Of a DNA stretch of 64,000 bases, positions 17,037 through 25,441 are shown one piece after another (positions within the stretch are counted from its first letter, which is position 1; each line of letters begins with the position of its first letter). The DNA is from Parachlamydiales bacterium. GTDB taxonomy: Bacteria > Chlamydiota > Chlamydiia > Chlamydiales > JABDDJ01. Location of the stretch: the NCBI GenBank assembly GCA_041671045.1, contig JBAZCF010000002.1, positions 186,001 through 250,000 on the forward strand, in the 5' to 3' direction. The notes beneath the pieces are model-generated. The model saw only the letters and a program-made list of their open reading frames with translations, was not told where the DNA came from and made no database searches. The translations under genes and the position numbers were made by a program.

Positions 17037-17963
17037 TTATCTGGCAAATTTAGATCTGCCCACTTTAATTAAGGCTGCTAAAATAAATATAAATGTCAAA
17101 ACGCAGACTGTGACACCGGCTGTTGACAGGGCGATGTTTTGAACGGAAAGAATATGGCGCGATAGGGCAACGCCCATGAAAGCGCCGATGATTCCTATCA
17201 GGATGGAATATAAGATCAGATGCTTCAACTTGTGCGTAATGAGTCTTGCAGTGAGTGCGGGGGCAGTGAGCAGGGCTAGAACCATTAATACGCCGACTGC
17301 GCGGAAACCGCTGACGACAGTGATGGAAACCTGAGTCATTAATAAGTAGCTGAAGAAGGCAGGAGAAAAGCCTAACGATACCGCAAGGGCTTTATCAAAA
17401 GTAGTCAGAGTATATTCTTTAAAGAATAGTAGAATGATGACGATGTTTATGGCAGCAATAAGCGCGGCCCAATACATGTCGCTAATCTGCAAGGCGTCCA
17501 CATTACCCATGACGATCTCTGTTCCAATATGAGCGTTCCGTGTAAGTAATGTCACAAGAAGGATCCCTAATGCAAAAAGGGAGGTAAATGTGAGGCCCGT
17601 ACTGGCATCTGCTTGAAGACGCAAAGTGGAAGTGAAGAACTCAGTAATAAAGGCTGTAGCCAGTCCTGTCAGTACAGCAGCGACCATGAATAGCGGTAGA
17701 TGGGCGTATAGGTCATCTGAAGGAGAAACTAAGAAAGCTAGGGCAATCCCGATAAGGATTGTATGGGAAAGTGCGTTGGCCAGCATTGTCATTTTGCGTA
17801 AGATCAGGAAAGGACCAATCAATGCTCCCGAAATGGCTACAAGAGAAAGGACCGCAATTTGCAGTTCGTCACTAGCTATAGGCCCGCCCGTCAGTAAAGT
17901 TCCTAAGCGTTGGAACAGGACGTTAAAAAATTGCCAAAATGTGGTATCGGTATAGGGATTCAT
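17037..17963 (-). CDS. ytgD: Metal ABC transporter permease YtgD
   Basis: 308 residues with eight or nine hydrophobic segments of the ABC-3 (ZnuB/MntB) permease family: LSLVAISGALIGPFLILRKM, ANALSHTILIGIALAFL, LQADASTGLTFTSLFALGIL and VSGFRAVGVLMVLALLTAPA. The start overlaps the ytgCR stop by 4 bp (ATGA), meaning translational coupling. Last gene of mrp-ytgA-ytgB-ytgCR-ytgD; with YtgC it forms the membrane channel for imported Fe/Mn/Zn. Same position as CT070 in C. trachomatis. Confidence 0.93.
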   Translation of the reverse strand: MNPYTDTTFWQFFNVLFQRLGTLLTGGPIASDELQIAVLSLVAISGALIGPFLILRKMTMLANALSHTILIGIALAFLVSPSDDLYAHLPLFMVAAVLTGLATAFITEFFTSTLRLQADASTGLTFTSLFALGILLVTLLTRNAHIGTEIVMGNVDALQISDMYWAALIAAINIVIILLFFKEYTLTTFDKALAVSLGFSPAFFSYLLMTQVSITVVSGFRAVGVLMVLALLTAPALTARLITHKLKHLILYSILIGIIGAFMGVALSRHILSVQNIALSTAGVTVCVLTFIFILAALIKVGRSKFAR

Positions 17964-19306
17964 AGAGTTTTCCCTGTATCTGCAGCAGGGATTGGCTGCT
18001 TGTGAGGATCGACTTTAGGATCTTTTAATAGTCTAGTTAGCGAAGCTTCCAATTCAGGAGTGATAATATGCTCCATCTCCTCTGCGCTGCGGTGAACCCT
18101 TTCAGCTCCGATTCCTAGGTAATCAGCAAGATATACTTCCCACAAACGGTGCAAGCGGACGATTTTAGCTGCTTTAACTATTCCGTCAGAAGTTAATTTC
18201 CAGGAACCCTTCCCATTTTTTTCAAGCCACCCCTCTTGCTTAAGGTGATGTAGGGCAATCAGCAGGGTTAGAGAGGTTGCATTTAAATGCTCTTGCAGCA
18301 AGGGAATAGTTGTGGAATAGTCTTTTGTATGGCGCCAGATACATTTTAAGATGTTTTCACGCAGGCATTTATAACGGAAGCGTGCAATGCGCCATGCGCG
18401 TGAGGCAAGTCCCCGTTCGGGAGCGAAAAGAAGGGCGCCAAAGCATAGTAAAGCGCTGATAGTGACGATGACAGGCCCTGTAGGAAGAGAGAGGCGGGTG
18501 TTAGGAAAAAGCAAGCTTAGTTCCTGGGAGCCTGTAACGGAAAGGATATTTCCTAGATATCCGGACAATATACCAAAAATGCCGGAAAGGAATAAAAGTG
18601 TAGTGAATCTATTAGAAAATTGTCGTGCCGCGGCAGGGGGAGCAATCAGCATAGCCGACATTAGAACGACGCCTACAGAGCGGATTCCAATGATGACTGC
18701 AAGTACAGCCAGGGCAAAGAAAACGGCTTCGATAATTTTCACGGGCAGCATTAAGCTGGAGGCATAGGTGCGGTCGAAGGAAGTGATTTGAATTTCCTTT
18801 CTGAAGAGGGCAGCGAGAAGGATAACAACAGCGGCTAAGGCTCCATAGAGGTAGACATGGAAATCGGTCATTGTGGCGGCCTGTCCATAGAGGAGGGCAA
18901 GCATATTGCGGTAGAGAGCCGGATCCGAGAATTGCATGTGGCTGGCGAGTGTTACACCGATGCCGAAGGTGGCGGCCAGAGTGAAGCATAAGGCCGCATC
19001 GCTATGGATGCGCAGCCGTGTGACAAGCCAGCGGATGAAGAAGATGCTTAGATAGGCTGTAAAGGCAGCGCCGGCAAGAATAATAAGTGAGCTGAGGTCT
19101 TCATCGCTTCCAAGGAGTCCACCGACAAAGGCGCCTAAGATAGCACCTGGGAATGCTGCATGCGAGAGGGATTCACCTAAGAGGGATTCTTTCCGTAGAA
19201 ATATCACTACACCGACAACTCCTGCGGCAAGGCCCATTAGCATACAGCCTAGGGTGGGGGCGCGCAGGACGGGGTCTGTAAGGAAAGAGAGCCATTCGAT
19301 CTGCAT
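17960..19306 (-). CDS. ytgC: Metal ABC permease fused to DtxR-like repressor (YtgCR)
   Basis: 448 residues. Residues 1-290 are an ABC-3 permease (MLMGLAAGVVGVVIFLRKES, LGESLSHAAFPGAILGAF, IGIRSVGVVLMSAMLIAPPA). After a basic linker (ERGLASRAWRIARFRYKC) residues about 320-448 are a DtxR/MntR-type module. It has a winged helix (LQEHLNATSLTLLIALHHLK, GWLEKNGKGSWKLTSDG) and the dimerisation/metal segment (VRLHRLWEVYLADYLGIGAE, RVHRSAEEMEHIITPELEAS). In C. trachomatis the equivalent fusion is cleaved to release YtgR, an iron-dependent repressor; the same design here implies feedback control of metal import by a fragment of the transporter. It starts 9 bp after ytgB. Confidence 0.95.
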   Translation of the reverse strand: MQIEWLSFLTDPVLRAPTLGCMLMGLAAGVVGVVIFLRKESLLGESLSHAAFPGAILGAFVGGLLGSDEDLSSLIILAGAAFTAYLSIFFIRWLVTRLRIHSDAALCFTLAATFGIGVTLASHMQFSDPALYRNMLALLYGQAATMTDFHVYLYGALAAVVILLAALFRKEIQITSFDRTYASSLMLPVKIIEAVFFALAVLAVIIGIRSVGVVLMSAMLIAPPAAARQFSNRFTTLLFLSGIFGILSGYLGNILSVTGSQELSLLFPNTRLSLPTGPVIVTISALLCFGALLFAPERGLASRAWRIARFRYKCLRENILKCIWRHTKDYSTTIPLLQEHLNATSLTLLIALHHLKQEGWLEKNGKGSWKLTSDGIVKAAKIVRLHRLWEVYLADYLGIGAERVHRSAEEMEHIITPELEASLTRLLKDPKVDPHKQPIPAADTGKTL

Positions 19307-19315
19307 GGAGTTACC

Positions 19316-20089
19316 TTACATTCCTGCTGTTTTTTGTTGAGAAAGTTTAAATACTTCGTCAAAGAGGGCATAGCTTTTGCCGTAGGTGCTGTTGAGGGTG
19401 TCGGGATTGAAAACTTGAAGTACGCTGCCATATGCAACAAGACGCATATTTAGCATAATGACCCAGTCGAAATAGCTCTCAACACTTGTTAAATCGTGGT
19501 GTACGATGAAAATAGTTTTACCTTCATCTCTGAGCTTACGCAGGATGCCCATAACGACAGCTTCTGAAGCAATATCGATACCGGCAAAAGGTTCGTCAAA
19601 AAAGTAAACGTCTGCTTCTTGCATCAAGGCACGTGCGAGGAATGTCCTCTGTTGCTGCCCGCCCGAGAGTTGGCTGATCTGCCTGTCGCTAAAGGAAGCC
19701 ATGCCGACTAATGAAAGGTAGTGATCTGCGGCATCGTAATCAGCTTTTCTGGGGTGTTTGAATAAACCTAGTTTCCCGTATCTGCCCATTAGGACCAATT
19801 CACGGACGGTGATAGGGAAATCCCAATCTACGGATTCCCGTTGAGGCACATAGGCAATTTTCTGCTGGACATTTTTTAGAGGCTCGCCGAAGAATTCCAC
19901 TTTGCCGGATACCGGATCTATCAATCCAAGCACAGCTTTAATGAAGGTGCTTTTACCCGCGCCATTAGGCCCGATGATACCGACGATTTTACCTGTCGGA
20001 ATGCTTAAAGTAATATCCCATAGAACGGGGGTTTTGTCGTAGTTGACGCATATTTGAAGCGTCTGCAAGGCCAAAGGTTGAGGAGGCAT
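19316..20089 (-). CDS. ytgB: Metal ABC transporter ATPase YtgB
   Basis: 257 residues, a normal ABC ATPase. Walker A GPNGAGKSTFI (near 40), Q-loop AYVPQRESVDWDFPITV, signature SQLSGGQQQRTFLARAL (near 140), Walker B ADVYFFDEPFAGIDI and the H-loop IVHHDL. The VPQR...DWDFP stretch is characteristic of the Mn/Zn/Fe importer subgroup. It starts only 3 bp after the ytgA stop and powers uptake through YtgC and YtgD. Confidence 0.95.
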   Translation of the reverse strand: MPPQPLALQTLQICVNYDKTPVLWDITLSIPTGKIVGIIGPNGAGKSTFIKAVLGLIDPVSGKVEFFGEPLKNVQQKIAYVPQRESVDWDFPITVRELVLMGRYGKLGLFKHPRKADYDAADHYLSLVGMASFSDRQISQLSGGQQQRTFLARALMQEADVYFFDEPFAGIDIASEAVVMGILRKLRDEGKTIFIVHHDLTSVESYFDWVIMLNMRLVAYGSVLQVFNPDTLNSTYGKSYALFDEVFKLSQQKTAGM

Positions 20090-20092
20090 AAA

Positions 20093-21109
20093 TTACCGTA
20101 AAAGGGCAGCTTGCCGCTCCTCTTTCCCATTGCCTGAAAGGTAACGCGAGAGGATGACGGCATTATGTTCAATCATTTTCAAATAGGTATTTCCATCCGA
20201 ATCTTTTGGACCCATCGCATCGCCATAGAGGGCATCGGTAGCAATAGTTAAAGTGAGCCCTTTTTCTCTGCCGGCAGAGACAATTTTACGGATGGAATCT
20301 TTGCTAACGTTAGATTCGGGGAAGATGACCATTATATGGTATTTATCCATATGGTCAATAATTTTGCGGATGTCGCCCGCACCTAACTGACTATCTGGAG
20401 CTAGACCTTCCGGAGCTGCGAAGCGGTCTTCCCATGTACCGTTAGTTAGTTCGCTTTCATCTGCTAGGTAAGCGCGAGAAAAATAGTTGAAGGCATCGTG
20501 GCTGGTGACAAGATAACGTTTTTCAGACGGGATGGCATGCAGTTTAGCTTTTACTCTATTATGTGCTGCTAACATCTCTAGCTTTAGCTTTTGTCCGTTT
20601 TTTGCATAGTCTTGGGAATGATCGGGATCAAATTTGCTTAAGGCATTTACGATTGTGGGGATTGCTTGCGACCATAGGCTGATATCCATCCAAACATGGG
20701 GATCAAGCTGTCCATTGTGGTGCAGGATTTGGGATGGATTGTTATTGATGATAGCGTCGCCGATAGCTGAGGCACGGGGATGATTTTCCAAGGCGGCATG
20801 TAGGCTGGGGCCGTGCTCAAGATTAAGTCCGTTGTAGAAAATAAGTTGGGCAAAGGCAAATTTCTCATCATCTCCCTTTACTAGCTGATAGGAATGAGGG
20901 TCCAGCAATTCACCAATAAGGACAAAGTTGTCTACATGTTCGCCGCCAATATTGGAAATCAGGTCTCCAATCATGCCGGTAGTACTGAGTGTTTTGATTT
21001 TGCCATTTTTCTCCATCCACTTTTTTGCTGCTTGTTGGTGGGGAGAGGGGGAGCAGGCTGAAAGGAGGCAGCTTATGATAATGAATATCGAGCCTAAATA
21101 TTTTCTCAT
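20093..21109 (-). CDS. ytgA: Metal-binding lipoprotein YtgA
   Basis: 338 residues of the cluster A-1 (ZnuA/TroA) solute-binding family. A lipoprotein signal peptide ends in LLSAC, so it is anchored after Cys 19. Expected metal ligands are seen in order: His in GELLDPHSYQL, His in GQLDPHVWMDIS, a central helix with VTSHDAFNYFS, and a C-terminal Asp in LTIATDALYGDAMGP. The IMVIFPESNVSKDSI segment is also family typical. It delivers Fe2+/Mn2+/Zn2+ to YtgBCD. Its ATG overlaps the end of the upstream mrp gene by 4 bp, so metal capture and the Mrp ATPase are translationally coupled. Confidence 0.93.
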   Translation of the reverse strand: MRKYLGSIFIIISCLLSACSPSPHQQAAKKWMEKNGKIKTLSTTGMIGDLISNIGGEHVDNFVLIGELLDPHSYQLVKGDDEKFAFAQLIFYNGLNLEHGPSLHAALENHPRASAIGDAIINNNPSQILHHNGQLDPHVWMDISLWSQAIPTIVNALSKFDPDHSQDYAKNGQKLKLEMLAAHNRVKAKLHAIPSEKRYLVTSHDAFNYFSRAYLADESELTNGTWEDRFAAPEGLAPDSQLGAGDIRKIIDHMDKYHIMVIFPESNVSKDSIRKIVSAGREKGLTLTIATDALYGDAMGPKDSDGNTYLKMIEHNAVILSRYLSGNGKEERQAALLR

Positions 21110-22200
21110 TCTTTCTTTCCCTCGCCTAATTGGTAAAGCATTTCGAACTCATAGATCCCATGCGAACATCCTTGCGTGAAATCAAAATGAAGCGCGTATT
21201 TGCCGATGCTTTCGACTTTATGCACTCCCACGTCATTTGTGATGGAAGGGGTTTTTTCAGTGCACTGTGCGCAGGGGCAATATTTCTGTATTTGACTAAA
21301 TTTCAAAGTATGCTTACGGCCATTATTCCATTCAATGCAGCAGGTTGCAGGATCGGCTAAATACATTTTTTCAACTTTTTTGGAAGGGGGGCGCTCGCTC
21401 AATTTTGGCAAAGCAGCTAATAAGTTCTGGGTAGCTTGCCTAAATGCCGCAGCGGCAGGGAGTTGTTCGGCAATTTCTTCGACGAAGATTGAAAAGCCTC
21501 GGTCAGCGCGGTAGCTTACGGCCTCATCGATGGGAATTTCACCTAGCAAGGGGATGCCATTTTCTTCTGCAAATCTGGCTCCGCCGCCTTTTCCAAAAGG
21601 GTAAGTCTTTACTGTTTGTACTCCGGGCGCATACCAGCTCATATTTTCTATTACACCTACAATAGGAACACCCACTTGCTGAAAAAGGGCAGCAGCTTTG
21701 CGGACATCCATTAATGCAACTTCTTGCGGAGTAGTGACCATGACGGCTGCAGTGATTTGTGCGTTCTGCGCTAAAGTCAGTTGGATATCTCCCGTTCCGG
21801 GAGGAAAATCAATAATTAGATAGTCGAGCTCTCCCCAAGCAACAGTACGAATAAATTGCGTAAGGATTTTATTAGCGATAGGGGCTCGGACAGCAGCGGG
21901 CTGGCCTTCTTTTCTGAAAAACGCCATCGAGATGACCTTGATTCCGAAGCTAAGGGCAGGTTCTAGACGCTCATTCTGTTGAACAGGAAGTTTAACTTCC
22001 GGAAGCATCTTTCGGATAGAAGGCCCATACAGGTCAGCATCTAATAAACCCACTTTGTAGCCCAGTTCGCTTAGGCATAGGGCTAGATTGACAGCAACAG
22101 TAGACTTGCCTACGCCCCCTTTGCCGGCAGCAACAGCAATTACATTCTTTATCTGGCTGATGGGTCCGATCTTATTATTCTGTAACACTGGTAAGGGCAT
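21106..22200 (-). CDS. mrp: Mrp/NBP35-type ATPase with C-terminal DUF971-like domain
   Basis: 364 residues. Residues 15-265 are the Mrp/ApbC P-loop ATPase: deviant Walker A AAGKGGVGKSTVAVNLALCL, LLDADLYGPSIRKML, DFPPGTGDIQLTLAQ, TTPQEVALMDVRKA and FGKGGGARFAEE. The usual CxxC cluster ligand after IENMSW is absent (YAPGVQTVKTY), as in several Mrp subgroups. The N-terminal DUF59 domain is also missing. Residues about 275-364 are a separate small domain: CCIEWNNGRKHTLKF, CPCAQC, and HFDFTQGCSHGIYEFEML, matching the DUF971/GBBH-like pattern W-x-D-G-x-x-x-x-[FL] with HSxGIYxWxxL. Mrp proteins act as Fe-S carriers or assembly ATPases. First gene of the ytg operon; ytgA overlaps its end. Confidence 0.9.
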   Translation of the reverse strand: MPLPVLQNNKIGPISQIKNVIAVAAGKGGVGKSTVAVNLALCLSELGYKVGLLDADLYGPSIRKMLPEVKLPVQQNERLEPALSFGIKVISMAFFRKEGQPAAVRAPIANKILTQFIRTVAWGELDYLIIDFPPGTGDIQLTLAQNAQITAAVMVTTPQEVALMDVRKAAALFQQVGVPIVGVIENMSWYAPGVQTVKTYPFGKGGGARFAEENGIPLLGEIPIDEAVSYRADRGFSIFVEEIAEQLPAAAAFRQATQNLLAALPKLSERPPSKKVEKMYLADPATCCIEWNNGRKHTLKFSQIQKYCPCAQCTEKTPSITNDVGVHKVESIGKYALHFDFTQGCSHGIYEFEMLYQLGEGKKE

Positions 22201-23078
22201 ATTATTACCAAAAGGTAGATTTACTGATTTATTCTATATTTTGAGCCTATTACAGTATAGTGAAAGCTAGCATAATAAACTACTAAAGGGCCTTTGGGTT
22301 TTCTGTCCGAAGTAGGTAAAAGGAGGAATATGAACAAGGGATTTCTAGGATGAAATCTGCGATTGCGCCTTGATTTTGCACGCATTTCCTAAGGAAAAAG
22401 GCTGTAATCAAGGGTTTATGGAGAGGAAATTAACTATACTATTTTAATACTATTCACTTTTATAGGCCTGTTAGATTGAAATTTATCATCAAAATCTGTG
22501 TTCTAACAGCTGATTTACTGTCTTCAATTCAAGCGCACGTCTCTATTTAAGAACTCACGTTTCCAAAAAAAACTGTGTTCTCCGCGTGCCTGCGCATAAT
22601 CTAATATTTAGCTGTAGTTAATTATTCAACAATGGATGCCAATGTTATTATATGATGTGCTTCTCATTGTTATAAACCTTATTATTGTAGACATCGTCTT
22701 GCAGTGAAAAAGAAAAAAAAGTAGATTTTTGTTGCGAGAAAATCAATTTAATCTATAAATTGCGTTATTAAACAGTACTGCCGTGAAATAATCTCAAAAT
22801 AGACCCTGTTCAATGAGATTAATAAGGTAGTAGAGGGATTCGCAAATTAATGACCTTAGAGTGCGTCTTCAAATTTATTACAGCTTTTTAGTTTGAAGCT
22901 TGAAGACTCTCTGATAATAGAACGATTATTAATTCGATATTACCGAATCATAATATGCTCTATGTTAACTGAGGCTCTAATTTGATAATGCCTCTAAAAT
23001 ATAACCTGAAGGACGAATGGCCAAAAAAAATCGTCCTTCTTAGCTTATTATTGAAACATTTCTTAAAGGAAGGAAATT
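22201..23078. other. 878-bp gene-free interval with several predicted hairpins
   Basis: It separates the divergent mrp-ytg operon from the CT066-like gene and must hold both promoters. No tRNA or long open frame is seen. Contents: a strong Shine-Dalgarno (AGGAGG, 22321-22326) before a 7-codon frame at 22330-22353, which runs into a second 7-codon frame through an overlapping ATGA. There is a branched hairpin at 22368-22413 (CCTTGATT/AATCAAGG around TTTCC/GGAAA). An 8-bp stem GTCTTCAA/TTGAAGAC lies at 22865-22907, and a 9-bp stem GAAGGACGA/TCGTCCTTC at 23008-23039. It may include an untranslated regulatory RNA or decayed genes. Confidence 0.5.
23008..23039. promoter_or_regulatory. Hairpin upstream of the CT066-like gene
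   Basis: Arms GAAGGACGA (23008-23016) and TCGTCCTTC (23031-23039) pair perfectly with a 14-base loop that contains eight A residues. There is no T-run after it on the plus strand. It lies 40 bp before the next start codon and may be an operator, a leader structure or the end of an upstream RNA. The same AAGGACGA arm occurs in the terminator at 30689. Confidence 0.4.
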
Positions 23079-23558
23079 ATGAGTCAACATGTATCCACCG
23101 CTAAATTGAACGAGCTTATCGAGAAAGCTATCCGTAAAGTTGGCGGCCATAAAGAAAACGACATCTGTCGTTATGTACCCTCCGAAACCGGTGGTTATAT
23201 TCACCATTTTACTATGAAAAAAATGAAGCATGAGAATCCTAATGCTTTATACGAGAAAATTGAAAAATATATCGTCAATCCTTCCAATCCGCATAAAGTT
23301 CAGCCAAAACAGCGCGCTGCACGCGGTTCACGTAAGCGTCGCGATCACTTTTTCTTCTCTAAAAATGATCTGGAAAGACTTCTTCACATGGCTCGCATCT
23401 CCGGCGACAAAGATATGGTCCGTAAGCTTACTCCTCGTACAGACCCACGTACAATTAAGCGTGAGCTATTAGCTTCCATTCGTCAAGGTCGTGCTGAGCA
23501 AGATCTATGGAACTCTTGGCTAGAAGCAGTGAACAACCTTCAGCCTGTCGAAGCGTAA
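23079..23558 (+). CDS. CT066-type conserved chlamydial protein
   Basis: 159 residues, cytoplasmic, basic. It lies between the ytg operon and the nucleotide translocase exactly as CT066 does in C. trachomatis, and its size agrees. An N-terminal helical part (LNELIEKAIRKVGGHKENDI) leads into VPSETGGYIHHFTMKKMKHE, a basic stretch (KQRAARGSRKRRDHFFFS) and a C-terminal helical domain (IKRELLASIRQGRAEQDLWN). The basic linker could bind nucleic acid, but no DNA-binding fold is recognisable. GGAAGG is placed 6 bp before the ATG. Function unknown. It has its own terminator, so it is not cotranscribed with the translocase. Confidence 0.75.
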   Translation: MSQHVSTAKLNELIEKAIRKVGGHKENDICRYVPSETGGYIHHFTMKKMKHENPNALYEKIEKYIVNPSNPHKVQPKQRAARGSRKRRDHFFFSKNDLERLLHMARISGDKDMVRKLTPRTDPRTIKRELLASIRQGRAEQDLWNSWLEAVNNLQPVEA

Positions 23559-23562
23559 CAAA

Positions 23563-23609
23563 TATATTGAAGCGCGGAGATTTATTACCGCGCTTCAATA
23601 TTCTTTTTT
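23563..23609 (+). terminator. Intrinsic terminator after the CT066-type gene
   Basis: A 14-bp stem (ATATTGAAGCGCGG at 23564-23577 against CCGCGCTTCAATAT at 23588-23601) with a 10-base loop is followed by TCTTTTTT. Confidence 0.9.
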
Positions 23610-23665
23610 CCCTTACTATCCTTCAATTATTCATAGTAACTCTCTTAAGTGAGCCCTATTAAATC

Positions 23666-23695
23666 TTGCATTATAAATGCGGCGTAAGGTATAAA
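23666..23695 (+). promoter_or_regulatory. Candidate promoter of the nucleotide translocase gene
   Basis: TTGCAT (23666-23671), 18 bp, TATAAA (23690-23695). It lies between the upstream terminator and the ATG at 23763. Confidence 0.45.
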
Positions 23696-23762
23696 GGCTC
23701 TTTTAAATTTGATTTCTATTCGTAGAAAAGAAATCACTCTAACCCGATTGAGGTCATTTCAT

Positions 23763-25292
23763 ATGTCACAAGACACTGTTGCCGAGTTCGGCAAGTTACG
23801 GTCGTTCTTTTGGCCCGTACATAGTTACGAGCTTAAAAAGATGCTCCCGATGTTCTTAATGATGCTTTGCATCTGTTTCAACTACACGATCCTTCGCGAC
23901 ACTAAGGATACTATTGTGGTGACAACCAGCGGTTCTGAAGTTATCCCCTTCTTAAAGTTCTGGGGCGTTCTTCCTGCAGCTGTTCTTTTCATGCTTATTT
24001 ACTCTAAAATGAGTAACATGTTCAGCAAGGAAAAGCTATTTTACGTCACACTGTTTCCTTTCATGATCTTTTTTGCTCTTTTCCCTGTATTAATCTACCC
24101 TTTCCGTGACGTTCTTCACCCTCATGCTTCTGCGGATTATTTTCAGTCCGTACTCCCCGAAGGTTTTAACGGGTTGGTCGCTTGCTACCGTAACTGGACA
24201 TTCTCCTTGTTTTACATCCTTTCCGAACTATGGGGAAGCGCCGTGCTTTCTTTGATGTTCTGGGGTTTTGCTAACGACATTATCAAAGTTACTGAAGCGA
24301 AACGCGTTTATACCTTCTTCGGTATGGGTGCTAATGTTGCTCTTCTGATTTCCGGTCCGGCGATCATTTATTTCTCCGACATCCGTAAACACCTGCCACC
24401 TGATGTGGATGCATGGCAGATTACACTGTCTTACCTCTGCGGTATGGTTGTTATAGCTTGCCTATTGATTTATTTTATTTACTGGTGGATCCAGCGCAAC
24501 GTGTTGACCGATCCTCGTTTTTATGATCCGACTCAACAAGCTAAAGTTAAGAAAAGCAAGCCTAAAATGTCTATCGGCGAAAGCTTTACTTTCCTTGCTA
24601 AATCGCCTTACATATTATGTATCGCATTGCTTGTTATCGGTTACGGTATTGCTATCAACTTAGTTGAAGTGACTTGGAAAGGTCAAATTAAACTGCAATA
24701 TCCTAACGCTAACGATTACAGCACATTCATGGGTAGATTCTCCACTATCGGCGGAGCTGTCAACATTTCCATGATGTTTATCGGCGGTTGGATCATCCGT
24801 ACATTCGGTTGGGGCGTAGCAGCAATGTTAACTCCGTTAATGTTATTGGCTACCGGTATCGGCTTCTTTGCATTCGTTCTCTTTAGCGGAAGCGAAATGC
24901 TGCAAGGTTTTGTTGCTTACTTCGGTACGACAACAGTGATGATGGCAGTTGTTTTGGGTATGATCCAAAACTTAGCGAGCAAATCCACGAAGTATTCCCT
25001 CTTCGACCCGACAAAAGAAATGGCCTATATCCCGCTTGACCAAGAGTCTAAAGTTAAGGGTAAAGCTGCTATTGACGTCGTTGGTGCACGTTTAGGTAAA
25101 TCCGGTGGTTCTTTGATCCAACAAATCCTCATCGTGATATTCGGTACAGTAACAGCGATAGCTCCTTATATCGCAGTGATCATGGTTATTGTTATCGTCG
25201 CTTGGTTGTTCGCAGTTCGCTCACTCAATAAGCAATTTGTTGCGTTGACAGGCGAAAGCGTTTCTAAACCAAAAGAAGCGCCAGCAACCTAA
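23763..25292 (+). CDS. npt1: ATP/ADP nucleotide translocase (NTT family, Npt1-like)
   Basis: 509 residues from ATG 23763; an in-frame TTG at 23709 would add 18 residues, but the protein then no longer aligns with the known N-terminus (FGKLRSFFWPVHSYELKKML). Twelve membrane segments. Family hallmarks are FNYTILRDTKDTIVVTTSGS (near 40), ELWGSAVLSLMFWGFAND, EAKRVYTFFGMGANVALLIS, KSPYILCIALLVIGYGI, NLVEVTWKGQIKLQYPN, FDPTKEMAYIPLDQESKVKG and GARLGKSGGSLIQQ. The protein exchanges host ATP for bacterial ADP across the inner membrane, the basis of energy parasitism. Position between CT066-like and downstream secDF; a GAGGT ribosome-binding site lies 9 bp before the ATG. Confidence 0.96.
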   Translation: MSQDTVAEFGKLRSFFWPVHSYELKKMLPMFLMMLCICFNYTILRDTKDTIVVTTSGSEVIPFLKFWGVLPAAVLFMLIYSKMSNMFSKEKLFYVTLFPFMIFFALFPVLIYPFRDVLHPHASADYFQSVLPEGFNGLVACYRNWTFSLFYILSELWGSAVLSLMFWGFANDIIKVTEAKRVYTFFGMGANVALLISGPAIIYFSDIRKHLPPDVDAWQITLSYLCGMVVIACLLIYFIYWWIQRNVLTDPRFYDPTQQAKVKKSKPKMSIGESFTFLAKSPYILCIALLVIGYGIAINLVEVTWKGQIKLQYPNANDYSTFMGRFSTIGGAVNISMMFIGGWIIRTFGWGVAAMLTPLMLLATGIGFFAFVLFSGSEMLQGFVAYFGTTTVMMAVVLGMIQNLASKSTKYSLFDPTKEMAYIPLDQESKVKGKAAIDVVGARLGKSGGSLIQQILIVIFGTVTAIAPYIAVIMVIVIVAWLFAVRSLNKQFVALTGESVSKPKEAPAT

Positions 25293-25316
25293 AATCCCTT
25301 CGGATTTTGTCATTTC

Positions 25317-25352
25317 AAAGCCGTTCCATTGTCTAATGGAACGGCTTTTTTT
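25317..25352 (+). terminator. Intrinsic terminator after the translocase gene
   Basis: A perfect stem of 14 bp (25317-25330 against 25335-25348), loop GTCT, followed by a run of T. A smaller hairpin AAAATCC/GGATTTT sits just before it at 25291-25308. Confidence 0.92.
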
Positions 25353-25441
25353 CTTTGTTTGCTAGAGAGTACTAGACAATTTCCTTAACCTTTTGGTATC
25401 TTTAATTCCTATTGTTGTTATAGCAGAAGGGAATTCAAGGT

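Noticed and set aside
22201..23078. tRNA or known riboswitch in the large gap
   Set aside because: No GGTTCGAATCC-type T-arm, no cloverleaf spacing and no aptamer signature that I recognise.
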